A DNA stretch of 12,000 nt from NCBI GenBank assembly GCA_013821865.1, contig PNJM01000052.1:1-12000 (forward strand), in the 5' to 3' direction. This DNA is from Rhodocyclaceae bacterium (GTDB lineage Bacteria; Pseudomonadota; Gammaproteobacteria; Burkholderiales; Rhodocyclaceae). The stretch's first letter is position 1; each line of letters opens with the position of its first letter. The notes beneath the pieces are model-generated. The model was not told where the DNA came from. It did no database searches and was given only the letters and a program-made list of their open reading frames with translations. Shown piece after piece: positions 1 to 6,762 of the stretch. The translations under genes and the position numbers were made by a program.

Positions 1-542
1 GCGAGATCCGCGATCTGGAGACGGCCGACATGGCGGTCCAGGCCGCGCTGACCGGCCACCTCGTGCTGTCCACCCTGCACACCAACGATGCGCCCACGGC
101 GGTGACGCGCCTGCTCGACCTGGGGGCGCCGGCCTACCTGCTCAATGCCACGATTCTGGGCGTCATGGCGCAACGGCTGGTGCGCACGCTTTGCCCGCAC
201 TGCAAGAAGGCGTCGGTCCTGAGCGCCGAGGAAGCGGAGATATGGGATGCACTGGTAGTGCCGTGGAAATCCAACAGGCCGAAGACCATCTACCGCCCGA
301 CCGGCTGCCTGGACTGCCGCATGACCGGCTACCTGGGCCGCATCGGCCTCTACGAGATCATGCTCATGTCGCCGGACATCTGCAAGCTCATCACGCCCAC
401 GACGGACCTCTCCAGGGTTCGTGCGCAGGCCTACCGCGAGGGCATGAAGCCTTTGCGCATCGCCGGTGCGATGAAAGTTGCCGCCGGACTCACCACCCTC
501 GAGGAAGTGCTCAAGGTCGCCCCGCAGCCACAGGGCAAGTAG
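1..542 (+). CDS. PilB/GspE-family secretion/type IV pilus assembly ATPase, C-terminal part (5' end outside window)
   Basis: This is the last 179 residues of a hexameric AAA-like motor that drives pilus extension or type II secretion from the cytoplasmic face of the inner membrane. The reading frame enters open at base 3 with EIRDLETAD, the Walker B/Asp-box region of GspE/PilB proteins. It is followed by the His box STLHTNDA. A zinc-binding four-cysteine module is present as CPHC and, about 35 residues later, CLDC, leading into [11 protein letters not shown], which is typical of GspE and PilB and absent from PilT. The frame ends at TAG 540-542. The Walker A part lies upstream, outside the window. 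Whether it serves pili (PilB) or a type II secretion system (GspE) cannot be decided from this fragment, because no neighbouring pil or gsp gene is visible. The gene faces the FecR gene, with only 18 bases between the two stops. Confidence 0.93.
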   Translation, partial: EIRDLETADMAVQAALTGHLVLSTLHTNDAPTAVTRLLDLGAPAYLLNATILGVMAQRLVRTLCPHCKKASVLSAEEAEIWDALVVPWKSNRPKTIYRPTGCLDCRMTGYLGRIGLYEIMLMSPDICKLITPTTDLSRVRAQAYREGMKPLRIAGAMKVAAGLTTLEEVLKVAPQPQGK

Positions 543-564
543 GGCCGGCTTCGGCCGCGCCTAC
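539..564. repeat. 26-bp imperfect palindrome between convergent stops (copy 1), probable bidirectional transcript end
   Basis: The arms are GTAGG and CCTAC, then a two-base internal mismatch (GC opposite GC), then CGGC and GCCG closing a TTCG tetraloop. The stable cUUCGg loop forms on the + strand transcript. The palindrome contains the TAG of the upstream gene (540-542) and the complement of the stop of the FecR gene (561-563). It matches 20 of 26 positions with the palindrome at 4852-4877, and bases 2 and 25 change together (T:A to C:G). A clear U-run is missing on both sides, so a classical intrinsic terminator is only inferred from position; a REP-like repeat that also protects or ends both messages is the alternative. 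Confidence 0.55.
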
Positions 565-1241
565 TTGTAGTTCTTGCCGTGGAACGGCGGCCAGCGGCCG
601 ACCGAGTTCTCCAGCAGCGTCAACTCGGCATCGGTGTGGTTGATGACGCCGGCCGCCGACATCAGCGTCGCGCCGGCCTGGTTGCCGATGTACATCGGCT
701 TGTCGTGGTGCTCGGTGTGCAGGATTTCCTTCTTCGCGGGATCGGCATTCGGCGTCAGTTCGGCGTCGCCGTAGCACAGGCAGAAATAGGTGCGCGCTTC
801 TTCAGCTTCGATGTAGCAGCCCGTGCCGCGGATGCCGATGGTCGCCGTGCCGGTGACGATCTGGCGGTTGCCCTTGCCGAACACGCCGAGTATCTTGCCG
901 GTGAGGATCCGCACGATGCCGATGCCGGTGCTGTCGTCGAAGCTCACCCTGGTGTTCTCGCGCTGGATGAAGGCATCCGGGCCGAGGATGTAGATGGTTT
1001 CGCCGCCGGGGCCGGTGGTAACGGTCTGGCCGGGGCGGATCGGCTGGCCCAGGGTGGCGCGCTGGTTGTTTACCGTTACCGGCCCCTTGACGTGGCGAAA
1101 GCCGGGGGTGGCCGGCAAAGAGCCGCCGGCGAGGGCCCGCTGCATGAAGCCCATCATGCCGCCCGCGCCGAGGGCGCCGGTGGCGGCAAGCTTGAGCAGG
1201 GTTTCGCGGCGCGCGAGGCGTTTCATTTCATCGTTGCGCAT
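561..1241 (-). CDS. FecR-domain protein with Tat signal peptide
   Basis: The protein has 226 residues. It begins with a twin-arginine signal: RRETLLK at residues 11-17, a hydrophobic Ala/Gly-rich stretch at 18-31, and a likely cleavage after ALA at 36-38. The mature part carries a FecR-type domain (about residues 52-145), including QPIRPGQTV and the hallmark TATIGIRGTG at 132-141. Unlike sigma-regulator FecR proteins it has no cytoplasmic anti-sigma helix region and no transmembrane anchor, so I infer a folded periplasmic protein of unknown role. Three cysteines (142, 154 and 156, the last two as CLC) and a HxxHH cluster at 175-179 could bind a metal or form disulfides; this is inference. The start is supported by GGAG six bases upstream and by the promoter at 1265-1293. 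It is transcribed alone or as the tail of the GCS2 operon (72-base gap). No FecI- or TonB-receptor gene lies beside it. Confidence 0.85.
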   Translation of the reverse strand: MRNDEMKRLARRETLLKLAATGALGAGGMMGFMQRALAGGSLPATPGFRHVKGPVTVNNQRATLGQPIRPGQTVTTGPGGETIYILGPDAFIQRENTRVSFDDSTGIGIVRILTGKILGVFGKGNRQIVTGTATIGIRGTGCYIEAEEARTYFCLCYGDAELTPNADPAKKEILHTEHHDKPMYIGNQAGATLMSAAGVINHTDAELTLLENSVGRWPPFHGKNYK

Positions 1242-1264
1242 CGTTTTCTCCGGGGAAGGGCGTC

Positions 1265-1293
1265 ATTGTGGCGGGGATTCGCCATTTGCTCAA
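1265..1293 (-). promoter_or_regulatory. Sigma-70-like promoter of the FecR-domain gene
   Basis: On the minus strand a -35 box TTGAGC (1293-1288) and a -10 box CACAAT (1270-1265) are separated by exactly 17 bases. This predicts a start near 1258, giving a leader of about 17 bases that holds the GGAG Shine-Dalgarno sequence (1251-1248) six bases before ATG at 1241. The two boxes differ from consensus at two positions each. The site lies in the only gap (1242-1313) between the FecR gene and the GCS2 gene, so independent expression of FecR is plausible. Confidence 0.5.
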
Positions 1294-1313
1294 CAGCTTC
1301 CGGCGCGTTCGCC

Positions 1314-2453
1314 TCACGTCTGACCCATCCACAGTTCGCTCTGGCGCTCCATCACGTCGGGCAGGAAACCGCTTTCGCGATAGCGTGCCCGCAGCCAGTC
1401 GGCATCGCTTTGGCCTGTCTGCACCGCTTCTCGGACAAGCCACATGGGCTCCTCGTTGCCGGTTTCCGCCGTGGCTTCGTGCAGCATGGTGAGCGTGGCG
1501 AGGATGTCGTCCTTGAGGACGCGGTGCTCCTGCGTGCGGGCGTCGATGAAGTTGCCGCCGAGGCCGAAGCGGCAGGCCTGGAAGCGGTTGTAGTTGTACA
1601 GAAGGTAGACATCCTGCGGCGGGGGTTCCTTGGCGATGTGCAGCAGATGGAATGCGAGGGTCTGGGCGTAGGCCGCCAGCTGCGCCGCGCGCTCGACCCG
1701 CAGGGGCGTGTCGCAGACGCGGATCTCCACCGTGCCGTATTCCGGCTTGGGCCGCATGTCCCAGTAGAAATCCTTCATGCTGTCCACAATGCCGTATTCG
1801 TACATCTGCGCGAAGTAGCGGTTGAAGTGTTCCCAGTCCGGTACGTCAGGCATATGGCCGCCGAGCGGAAAGGCGCTCACCGCGTTCAGGCGGGCCGACT
1901 GGAAGGCCGTGTCCACCCCCTGGGAGAAGGGCGAGGAGGCCGACAGCGCGATGAAGTGCGGCATGTAGCGGGCCAGGCCATGCACCAGGTGCACCGCCTC
2001 GTCGCCGCTCGGACAGCCGATGTGGATGTGCTGGCCGAATACCGTGAATTGCTTGGCCAGATAGCCGTACAGGTCGGACAGGAAACGGAAGCGCGGCGCG
2101 TCGAAGATGCGCTGCTCGGCCCACTGGTGGAAGGCATGCGTCCCGCCGCCGCTGACGGCGAGGTTGAGGCGCCCGGCCTGCTTCGCCAGCAGGTCGCGCG
2201 TCGTGCGCAGTTCGCCCAGCAGCGCCCTGTAGCTTTCGTGAATGGATGAGTTGAGTTCGATCATCCCTTCCGTCATCTCGGGCTTCAGCTCGCCGGGGTG
2301 CCTGACCCGCCGCATCAGCTCCAGCAGATCCGGGGCGCCGCGCACGAGGTTGAAGTCGTGCGCGCTGAGTATCTGCAGTTCCAGTTCGATGCCGATCGAC
2401 AGCTTCGCGGAGTGCCGGAAATCCAGTGCCGGCGCGATGCGGCGCTCGTTCAT
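1314..2453 (-). CDS. YbdK/GCS2-family carboxylate-amine ligase (putative glutamate-cysteine ligase type)
   Basis: A 379-residue member of the GCS2 family (YbdK type), ATP-grasp-like ligases related to glutamine synthetase that join an amino acid to the gamma-carboxyl of glutamate. E. coli YbdK has weak glutamate-cysteine ligase activity in vitro, but the true substrate of this subgroup is often unknown. Visible motifs are SIGIELELQIL at 19-29 with the metal-binding acidic residues, KPEMTEGMIEL at 57-67, SGGGTHAFHQW at 101-111, FGQHIHIG at 139-146 and YGTVEIRVCDTP at 239-250. Length is normal for the family and the protein is cytoplasmic. ATG at 2453 is preceded by GGGAGG (2463-2458) four bases away and overlaps the antiporter stop by four bases (ATGA), so the two are translationally coupled. 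It is the last gene of the moxR-VWA-antiporter operon. Confidence 0.87.
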   Translation of the reverse strand: MNERRIAPALDFRHSAKLSIGIELELQILSAHDFNLVRGAPDLLELMRRVRHPGELKPEMTEGMIELNSSIHESYRALLGELRTTRDLLAKQAGRLNLAVSGGGTHAFHQWAEQRIFDAPRFRFLSDLYGYLAKQFTVFGQHIHIGCPSGDEAVHLVHGLARYMPHFIALSASSPFSQGVDTAFQSARLNAVSAFPLGGHMPDVPDWEHFNRYFAQMYEYGIVDSMKDFYWDMRPKPEYGTVEIRVCDTPLRVERAAQLAAYAQTLAFHLLHIAKEPPPQDVYLLYNYNRFQACRFGLGGNFIDARTQEHRVLKDDILATLTMLHEATAETGNEEPMWLVREAVQTGQSDADWLRARYRESGFLPDVMERQSELWMGQT

Positions 2454-3661
2454 GCCGCCTCCCGGACAGGTTCGTAGGCCTCATGCGCCCAGCGCAGGGC
2501 CCACTGGGTGATGACCGGGCCGATCAGCTCCATCAGCACGATCGCGGGGAAGACGATGGATCCGAGATCGGCGCCGATTTCAGGGTGGCTTTGCGCGGTT
2601 TCGCGGACCAGCGTGAACTCCGTGATCGACAGCGGCACCAGCATCATGCCGAGCAGCCCTCCCTTTTTCAGGCTCATTCCGCTCGGGTGCGCCAGCGCCG
2701 TCACCGCCACGGTCTTCGCCGCCAGCCGGGCGACGACGAAGGCCAGCACGGCAATCGCCCACTGCGGCTGCCATTGCAGCGGCAGCAGGGCGCCGGACAC
2801 GACGAACAGCACGACGACGAGCAGCCGTCCGAAGGTCCCGGTGTCGAATGTGGCGAGGCGAAAACCGCGCGCGTAGTTCTTGGTCATCACGCCGAACACC
2901 AGCAGGGTGATCAGCGCCGACAGGCGCAGCGAATCCACCGCGCCGATGCCGATCACGGTGAGGCTGACGAGCAGGATCACGCTGCCGCCTTCGCGCGGCA
3001 TGAGCAGCCAGCCCAGAAAGGCGGCGACGAAGCCGAGCCCGAGGCCGACCAGGACCGAGCCGAGCAGGATGTAAAGCGGCCGGAAGTAGATTTTTTCGAT
3101 GACGCCGTCGCTGTGCAGGAACGAAAGCATGAAGGCAACGGCAAGGAAGGCCAGCACGCTGTTGAGGACCACCAGACAGAGCGCGCGCTCCGTGACCTGG
3201 CCTTCGGCGTGCAGGTCGCGTGCCACGACCGGCGCGATCAGGGGCGAACTCGACATGGCGATCGCCGCCGCAATCAGCGCGGGCGGCTCGGCGATGCCGA
3301 GCCAGGTCAGCGCGAAATAAACCGCCGCGAAGGCGCAGCCGCTTTCCAGCAGGGAGGTGGCCACGATCCATCGATTGCGCCGCAGCCAGCGGAGGGAGAA
3401 GCGCTGGCCCAGCTGGAAGATAATCATCCCCAGCGCGATGTTGAGAAACAGGTCGGCCATGCGGAACAGGTCGCCCTTGAGCAGGGCGAAACCGTTCTCG
3501 CCCAGCGCGATGCCGGCGAGCAGGTAGCCGGTGATGCGCGGCAGGCGCAGCATGCGGAAAAACAGCTCTCCTGCCGCGTATCCGGCAATCAGGAGCAGGC
3601 CGAACACGACCAGCGCGCTGTACGGCAGGGGAAACGCAGGGAAAAACGATAGATCCGGCAT
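2450..3661 (-). CDS. CPA2-type monovalent cation/proton antiporter (Na+/H+ exchanger domain), no RCK domain
   Basis: A 403-residue integral membrane protein with roughly 11-13 hydrophobic segments. The N-terminal half has the CPA2 signature RITGYLLAGIALG at 42-54. The core helix reads AAAIAMSSSPLIAPVV at 131-146, the region that in KefC/NapA relatives carries the unwound ion-binding helix. The protein stops after the last membrane helix with only a short tail rich in charged residues. The TrkA-N/RCK regulatory domain of KefB/KefC is therefore absent, and gating must differ or come from another protein. It likely exchanges K+ or Na+ for H+ across the inner membrane. MPDL at 3661 was chosen because everything further upstream in frame is the antisense-like reading of the VWA gene. 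The start lies 8 bases after the VWA stop and lacks a good Shine-Dalgarno sequence, suggesting translational coupling. The stop overlaps the next start (ATGA). Confidence 0.85.
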   Translation of the reverse strand: MPDLSFFPAFPLPYSALVVFGLLLIAGYAAGELFFRMLRLPRITGYLLAGIALGENGFALLKGDLFRMADLFLNIALGMIIFQLGQRFSLRWLRRNRWIVATSLLESGCAFAAVYFALTWLGIAEPPALIAAAIAMSSSPLIAPVVARDLHAEGQVTERALCLVVLNSVLAFLAVAFMLSFLHSDGVIEKIYFRPLYILLGSVLVGLGLGFVAAFLGWLLMPREGGSVILLVSLTVIGIGAVDSLRLSALITLLVFGVMTKNYARGFRLATFDTGTFGRLLVVVLFVVSGALLPLQWQPQWAIAVLAFVVARLAAKTVAVTALAHPSGMSLKKGGLLGMMLVPLSITEFTLVRETAQSHPEIGADLGSIVFPAIVLMELIGPVITQWALRWAHEAYEPVREAA

Positions 3662-3669
3662 GAAGTACG

Positions 3670-4842
3670 CTACTTGCTCAACAGCCGCATGGCCCGTTCC
3701 AGGCCTTCCAGCGTCAGCGGGAACATGCGGTTGCCCATGATGTTCCCGATGATGCTGATGGAGTGGCGGTAGGGCCACAGGCGCTCGGGCTCGGGATTGA
3801 GCCAGGCCGCGTGCGGATAGGCGTCGAGCAGGCGGCGCAGCCAGGCGGCGCCGGTTTCCTCGTTCATGTACTCGACCGAGCCGCCGGGCTGCAGGATCTC
3901 GTAGGGGCTCATGGTGGCGTCGCCGACCAGGATGAGCTTGTAGTCGTTGCCGTACTTGTGCATCACGTCCCAGAGCGGGAAGCGCTCCGAGTGGCGCCGC
4001 CGGTTGTCGCGCCAGACGTGGTCGTAGACGCAGTTGTGGAAGTAGAAGTATTCGAGGTGCTTGAATTCGGTCTTGGCCGCCGAGAACAATTCCTCGCACA
4101 GCTTGATGTGATCGTCCATCGAGCCGCCGATGTCGAGGAACAGCAGCACCTTGACCTTGTTGTGCCGCTCCGGGCGCATGAGGATGTCGAGCCAGCCGGC
4201 GTTCCGCGCCGTGGAGGAGATGGTGCCGTCGAGGTCCAGCTCTTCGGCCGAGCCCTCGCGGGCGAAGCGGCGCAGGCGGCGCAGCGCCACCTTGATGTTG
4301 CGCGTGCCGAGCTCCACCGTGTCGTCGAGGTTGCGGTATTCGCGGTTCTCCCAGACCTTCACCGCGGTGCGGTTGCCGGCGGATTCGGGCCCGATGCGGA
4401 TGCCTTCGGGGTGGTAGCCGTGCGCGCCGAAGGGGCTGGAGCCGCCGGTGCCGATCCACTTGCTGCCGCCGGCGTGGCGCTTCTTCTGCTCCTGCATGCG
4501 CTTCTTGAATTCCTCCATGAGCTTGTCCCAGCCCAGCGCCTGCAGCTTGGCCTTTTCCTCGGGCGTGAGGTGCTTCTGCGTCATGAAGCGCAGCCACTCT
4601 TCCGGGATTTCGCCCTCCAGGCCGGGGATCTTCTCGACGCCCTTGAAATACTGGCCGAAGGCCTGGTCGAACCTGTCGTAGTTCGTCTCGTCCTTCACCA
4701 GGCAGGCGCGCGAGAGGAAATAGAACTCATCGATGCTGTGGCCGGCGACGTGCTTCTGCAGGGCTTCCAGCAGCGTGAGGAACTCCTTGGTCGAGACCGG
4801 GAGCTTGGCGGATTTCAGGTGGAGGAAGAAATCGATGAGCAT
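3670..4842 (-). CDS. VWA-domain protein (CoxE/ViaA-like), partner of the adjacent MoxR ATPase
   Basis: A 390-residue cytoplasmic protein. The N-terminal helical part (about 1-120) starts MLIDFFLHLKSAKLPVSTKE, typical of CoxE-like VWA proteins. A charged linker follows (110-125), then a Gly/Ser-rich segment. The von Willebrand A domain spans about 228-390 with an intact metal-ion site: DIGGS at 237-241 and a later VGDATMS at 306-312. Such proteins act with MoxR AAA+ ATPases as chaperone pairs that insert metals or remodel membrane-enzyme complexes; the client here is unknown. ATG at 4842 was preferred over an in-frame GTG at 4887, whose 15 extra codons would be read through the palindrome 4851-4878. 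The preferred start sits 8 bases after that palindrome, with GAGGAGG on its far side. The stop is 8 bases from the antiporter start. Confidence 0.88.
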   Translation of the reverse strand: MLIDFFLHLKSAKLPVSTKEFLTLLEALQKHVAGHSIDEFYFLSRACLVKDETNYDRFDQAFGQYFKGVEKIPGLEGEIPEEWLRFMTQKHLTPEEKAKLQALGWDKLMEEFKKRMQEQKKRHAGGSKWIGTGGSSPFGAHGYHPEGIRIGPESAGNRTAVKVWENREYRNLDDTVELGTRNIKVALRRLRRFAREGSAEELDLDGTISSTARNAGWLDILMRPERHNKVKVLLFLDIGGSMDDHIKLCEELFSAAKTEFKHLEYFYFHNCVYDHVWRDNRRRHSERFPLWDVMHKYGNDYKLILVGDATMSPYEILQPGGSVEYMNEETGAAWLRRLLDAYPHAAWLNPEPERLWPYRHSISIIGNIMGNRMFPLTLEGLERAMRLLSK

Positions 4843-4850
4843 TGCGTTGC

Positions 4851-4878
4851 TGCAGGGCCGGCTGCAGCCGGCCCTGCA
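4851..4878. repeat. 28-bp perfect palindrome in the moxR/VWA gap (copy 2 of the 26-bp repeat)
   Basis: Bases 4851-4878 equal their own reverse complement. As RNA they give a 12-bp GC-rich stem with arms beginning TGCAGGGCCGGC and a TGCA tetraloop. The inner 26 bases match 20 of 26 positions of the palindrome at 539-564. It fills most of the 41-base gap between moxR and the VWA gene, lying directly after the Shine-Dalgarno sequence and 8 bases before the VWA start. It could be a REP-like repeat, a processing or attenuation hairpin, or part of the translation signal. Confidence 0.85.
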
Positions 4879-4885
4879 CCTCCTC
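4879..4885 (-). promoter_or_regulatory. Displaced Shine-Dalgarno sequence of the VWA gene
   Basis: GAGGAGG on the minus strand overlaps the TGA stop of moxR (4886-4884). It is the only strong ribosome-binding sequence near the VWA start, yet it lies 36 bases from ATG at 4842. The intervening bases are the 28-base palindrome plus GCAACGCA. If the palindrome folds, the effective spacing becomes 8 bases, which is near optimal. If it does not fold, this sequence would be useless for ATG 4842 and would instead lie inside an ORF starting at GTG 4887. Confidence 0.6.
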
Positions 4886-5744
4886 ACCGGTTATGCTTCG
4901 CCATGAACACCAGCCGCTCGAACAGATGCACGTCCTGCTCGTTCTTGAGCAGCGCCCCGTGCAGCGGCGGGATGGCAGCCTTGTTGTCCTTGGCGCGCAG
5001 CGCTTCGGGCGGGATGTCCTCGGCCATGAGGAGCTTCAGCCAGTCGAGCAGCTCCGAGGTGGAGGGTTTCTTCTTCAGCCCGGGGATGTCGCGCAGTTCG
5101 AAGAACACTTCGAGCGCCTCGCGCAGCAAGCCCTTTTTCAGGTTGGGGAAATGCACGTCGACGATGCTCTGCATCGTCTCCTTGTCGGGGAACTTGATGT
5201 AGTGGAAGAAGCAGCGGCGCAGGAAGGCGTCGGGCAGCTCCTTCTCGTTGTTGCTGGTGATGAAGACGATGGGCCGGTGCCTCGCCTTGACCAGCTCGCG
5301 CGTCTCGTAGACGTAGAACTCCATGCGGTCGAGTTCCCGCAGCAGGTCGTTGGGAAACTCGATGTCGGCCTTATCGATCTCGTCGATCAGGATCACCGTC
5401 GGCGCCTCGGCCTCGAAGGCCTGCCACAGCACGCCCTTGACGATGTAGTTGGCGATATCCCTGACGCGGCCGTCGCCCAGCTGCGAGTCGCGCAGGCGCG
5501 AGACGGCGTCGTACTCGTAGAGGCCCTGCTGTGCCTTGGTGGTGGATTTGATGTGCCACTGCAGCAGCGGCACATGGAGCGCCTCGGCCACGGTTTCGGC
5601 CAGCATGGTCTTGCCGGTGCCGGGTTCGCCCTTGATGAGCAGGGGCCGTTGCAGGGTGATGGCGGCGTTGACGGCCAGCATCAGGTCGGGGGTGGTGACG
5701 TAGTCGCTGGAGCCTTCGAAGCGCATGGGATCAGTCCGGGACAT
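4884..5744 (-). CDS. MoxR-family AAA+ ATPase
   Basis: A 286-residue AAA+ ATPase of the MoxR family, cytoplasmic, acting as a hexameric chaperone with the VWA protein encoded next. Walker A is GEPGTGKT (39-46), Walker B VILIDEID (117-124), sensor 1 SNN (164-166) followed by EKELPDAFLRRC with the conserved arginines at 176-177. A C-terminal helical lid region (about 220-286) ends LVFMAKHNR. Length is normal for the short MoxR proteins paired with CoxE-like partners. The start at ATG 5744 is the longest reasonable one; ATG 5726 (MRFEG) is also possible and would fit better if the -10-like GATAAT at 5760-5755 is used, since transcription would then begin only a few bases before 5744. It is the first gene of the operon moxR-VWA-antiporter-GCS2. 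Confidence 0.92.
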   Translation of the reverse strand: MSRTDPMRFEGSSDYVTTPDLMLAVNAAITLQRPLLIKGEPGTGKTMLAETVAEALHVPLLQWHIKSTTKAQQGLYEYDAVSRLRDSQLGDGRVRDIANYIVKGVLWQAFEAEAPTVILIDEIDKADIEFPNDLLRELDRMEFYVYETRELVKARHRPIVFITSNNEKELPDAFLRRCFFHYIKFPDKETMQSIVDVHFPNLKKGLLREALEVFFELRDIPGLKKKPSTSELLDWLKLLMAEDIPPEALRAKDNKAAIPPLHGALLKNEQDVHLFERLVFMAKHNR

Positions 5745-5754
5745 AAATGCTTCA

Positions 5755-5760
5755 ATTATC
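5755..5760 (-). promoter_or_regulatory. Possible -10 box for the moxR operon
   Basis: GATAAT on the minus strand matches TATAAT at five of six positions and lies 10 bases before ATG 5744. No good -35 hexamer is found 16-18 bases further upstream; that region is a G/C-rich hairpin sequence instead. An activator-dependent promoter or an unrelated AT-rich patch are both possible. Confidence 0.25.
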
Positions 5761-5783
5761 CCCCAAGGGGACTTCCCGTGGGG
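5761..5783. promoter_or_regulatory. Inverted repeat in the moxR/HDOD divergent gap
   Basis: The outer arms CCCCA and TGGGG enclose a second pairing GGG/CCC around ACTT, with a small bulge. The element sits in the middle of the 130-base divergent region (5745-5874), next to the -10-like site of moxR. It could be an operator or a 5'-leader hairpin; with these arms chance G/C-rich pairing is also possible. Confidence 0.3.
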
Positions 5784-5838
5784 CGCAGCTTTGCCGGAGC
5801 CGTTTCTGAACGAGAGGCTATCCGGGCGGCGTTTTCGC

Positions 5839-5844
5839 TACAAT
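5839..5844 (+). promoter_or_regulatory. Possible -10 box for the HDOD gene
   Basis: TACAAT matches TATAAT at five of six positions, predicting a transcript start near 5851, about 24 bases before ATG 5875. No convincing -35 hexamer lies 16-18 bases upstream. The rest of the divergent region shows no other clear signal. Confidence 0.35.
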
Positions 5845-5874
5845 GCCGGTGGTTACCAGATGCAAGCCGGACCA

Positions 5875-6762
5875 ATGAGCAAACCCGCAGCAATCTTTGA
5901 TGCCGACCTTTCCGAGGACGCCGCCGCTCAGACGCTGCAGAACATCGCCATTCCGTCCTGCCCGGCGATCGTGGTGGAGCTGTTGGCGGAGGCGCGCCGC
6001 GAGGACGTGGACTTCATCCGGCTCTCGCGTCTGGTCATGGGCGACGTGGCACTCGCCGCGGCGGTGCTGAGAATGGCCAACTCGCCCTTCTTCGCCCTGC
6101 GCCGCAAGGTGCAGTCGGTGCAGCAGGCGGTGGCGGTGCTGGGACTGCGCAACCTGCTCAAGATCGTCTACGGCGTGGTGCTGAAGACGAGCCTGGGCGG
6201 CAAGGATGCGCCGGCCATGGAGCGCTTCTGGGAGCGCTCCAATTACAACGCGGTGGTGTCTTCCTACCTGGCCGGGCGCCTGCCCGGCACGTCGGCCGAC
6301 GATGCCTACACCTTCGGCCTGTTCCACGACGCCGGCATCGCCGTGCTGATGCAGAAGTTCACCGACTACAAGCAGACGCTGGTGCAGGCCAACGCCGCGC
6401 CGCGCGCCTTTACCGCCATCGAGGACGAGCGCCACCAGACCAACCATGTCATCGTCGGCGCGCTGCTCGGCCGCGGCTGGTACCTGCCCGAGCATGTGGT
6501 CTGGGCGATCCACTATCATCACGAGTACTCCATTTTCTCGACGCCGCGCCAGAGGGCCACGCCCGAGGTGTGCCTGCTGGTGGCCATCCGTTTGCTGTCG
6601 GAGCACATCGTCGCGCGCTTTCTCAACTATCCCGACGACGCGGAGTGGGAGCATGCCAAGGAGGCTGCGCTCTCGCACCTCGGCTGGTTCGAGGACGACA
6701 TCGACGATCTGGCGCGCGGCATGGAAAAGGATCTGAACGAGATCCGGGCTTATCGCGGTTAG
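5875..6762 (+). CDS. HDOD-domain signalling protein
   Basis: A 295-residue cytoplasmic protein with one HDOD domain (about residues 20-225), a catalytically uncertain relative of HD phosphohydrolases often found in bacterial signalling, motility and stress control. Visible features are LQNIAIPSCPAIVVELL at 21-37, a helix block VQSVQQAVAVLGLRNLL at 79-95, GLFHDAGIAVLM at 148-159 retaining an HD pair (151-152), and a second His cluster HYHHE at 213-217. There is no GGDEF, EAL or receiver domain attached. The start MSKPAAIF was chosen because translation above it would run through the divergent promoter region; MQAGP at 5860 is an alternative with GGTGG a few bases upstream. The gene is divergent from moxR and its 3' end overlaps the DUF1841 gene by four bases. 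Confidence 0.87.
   Translation: MSKPAAIFDADLSEDAAAQTLQNIAIPSCPAIVVELLAEARREDVDFIRLSRLVMGDVALAAAVLRMANSPFFALRRKVQSVQQAVAVLGLRNLLKIVYGVVLKTSLGGKDAPAMERFWERSNYNAVVSSYLAGRLPGTSADDAYTFGLFHDAGIAVLMQKFTDYKQTLVQANAAPRAFTAIEDERHQTNHVIVGALLGRGWYLPEHVVWAIHYHHEYSIFSTPRQRATPEVCLLVAIRLLSEHIVARFLNYPDDAEWEHAKEAALSHLGWFEDDIDDLARGMEKDLNEIRAYRG

Noticed and set aside
191..643. Plus-strand 150-codon frame within and after the pilB-like gene
   Set aside because: Out-of-frame shadow rich in His/Arg/Pro with no motif, running on into the FecR gene's antisense strand.
579..2249. Plus-strand 556-codon open frame opposite the FecR and GCS2 genes
   Set aside because: It spans two well-supported minus-strand genes and their gap, has no recognisable domain, and is the usual antisense open frame of high-GC coding DNA.
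3662..4597. N-terminal extension of the antiporter frame by 312 codons
   Set aside because: The extra part is the VWA gene read in another frame and is hydrophilic Arg/Pro/Ala-rich; the membrane protein starts naturally at 3661.
4843..4887. GTG start for the VWA gene, 15 codons upstream
   Set aside because: It would overlap the moxR stop, which is attractive, but the added residues are encoded by the repeat palindrome and the family N-terminus begins MLIDFF. Kept as an alternative only.
3763..5202. Plus-strand 479-codon open frame opposite the VWA and moxR genes
   Set aside because: Val/Ala/Glu-rich composition typical of the reverse of real genes; it crosses the gene border and palindrome without any family motif.
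5725..5874. N-terminal extension of the HDOD protein by 50 codons
   Set aside because: It would start inside moxR on the opposite strand and run through the divergent promoter region; the HDOD domain is complete from 5875.
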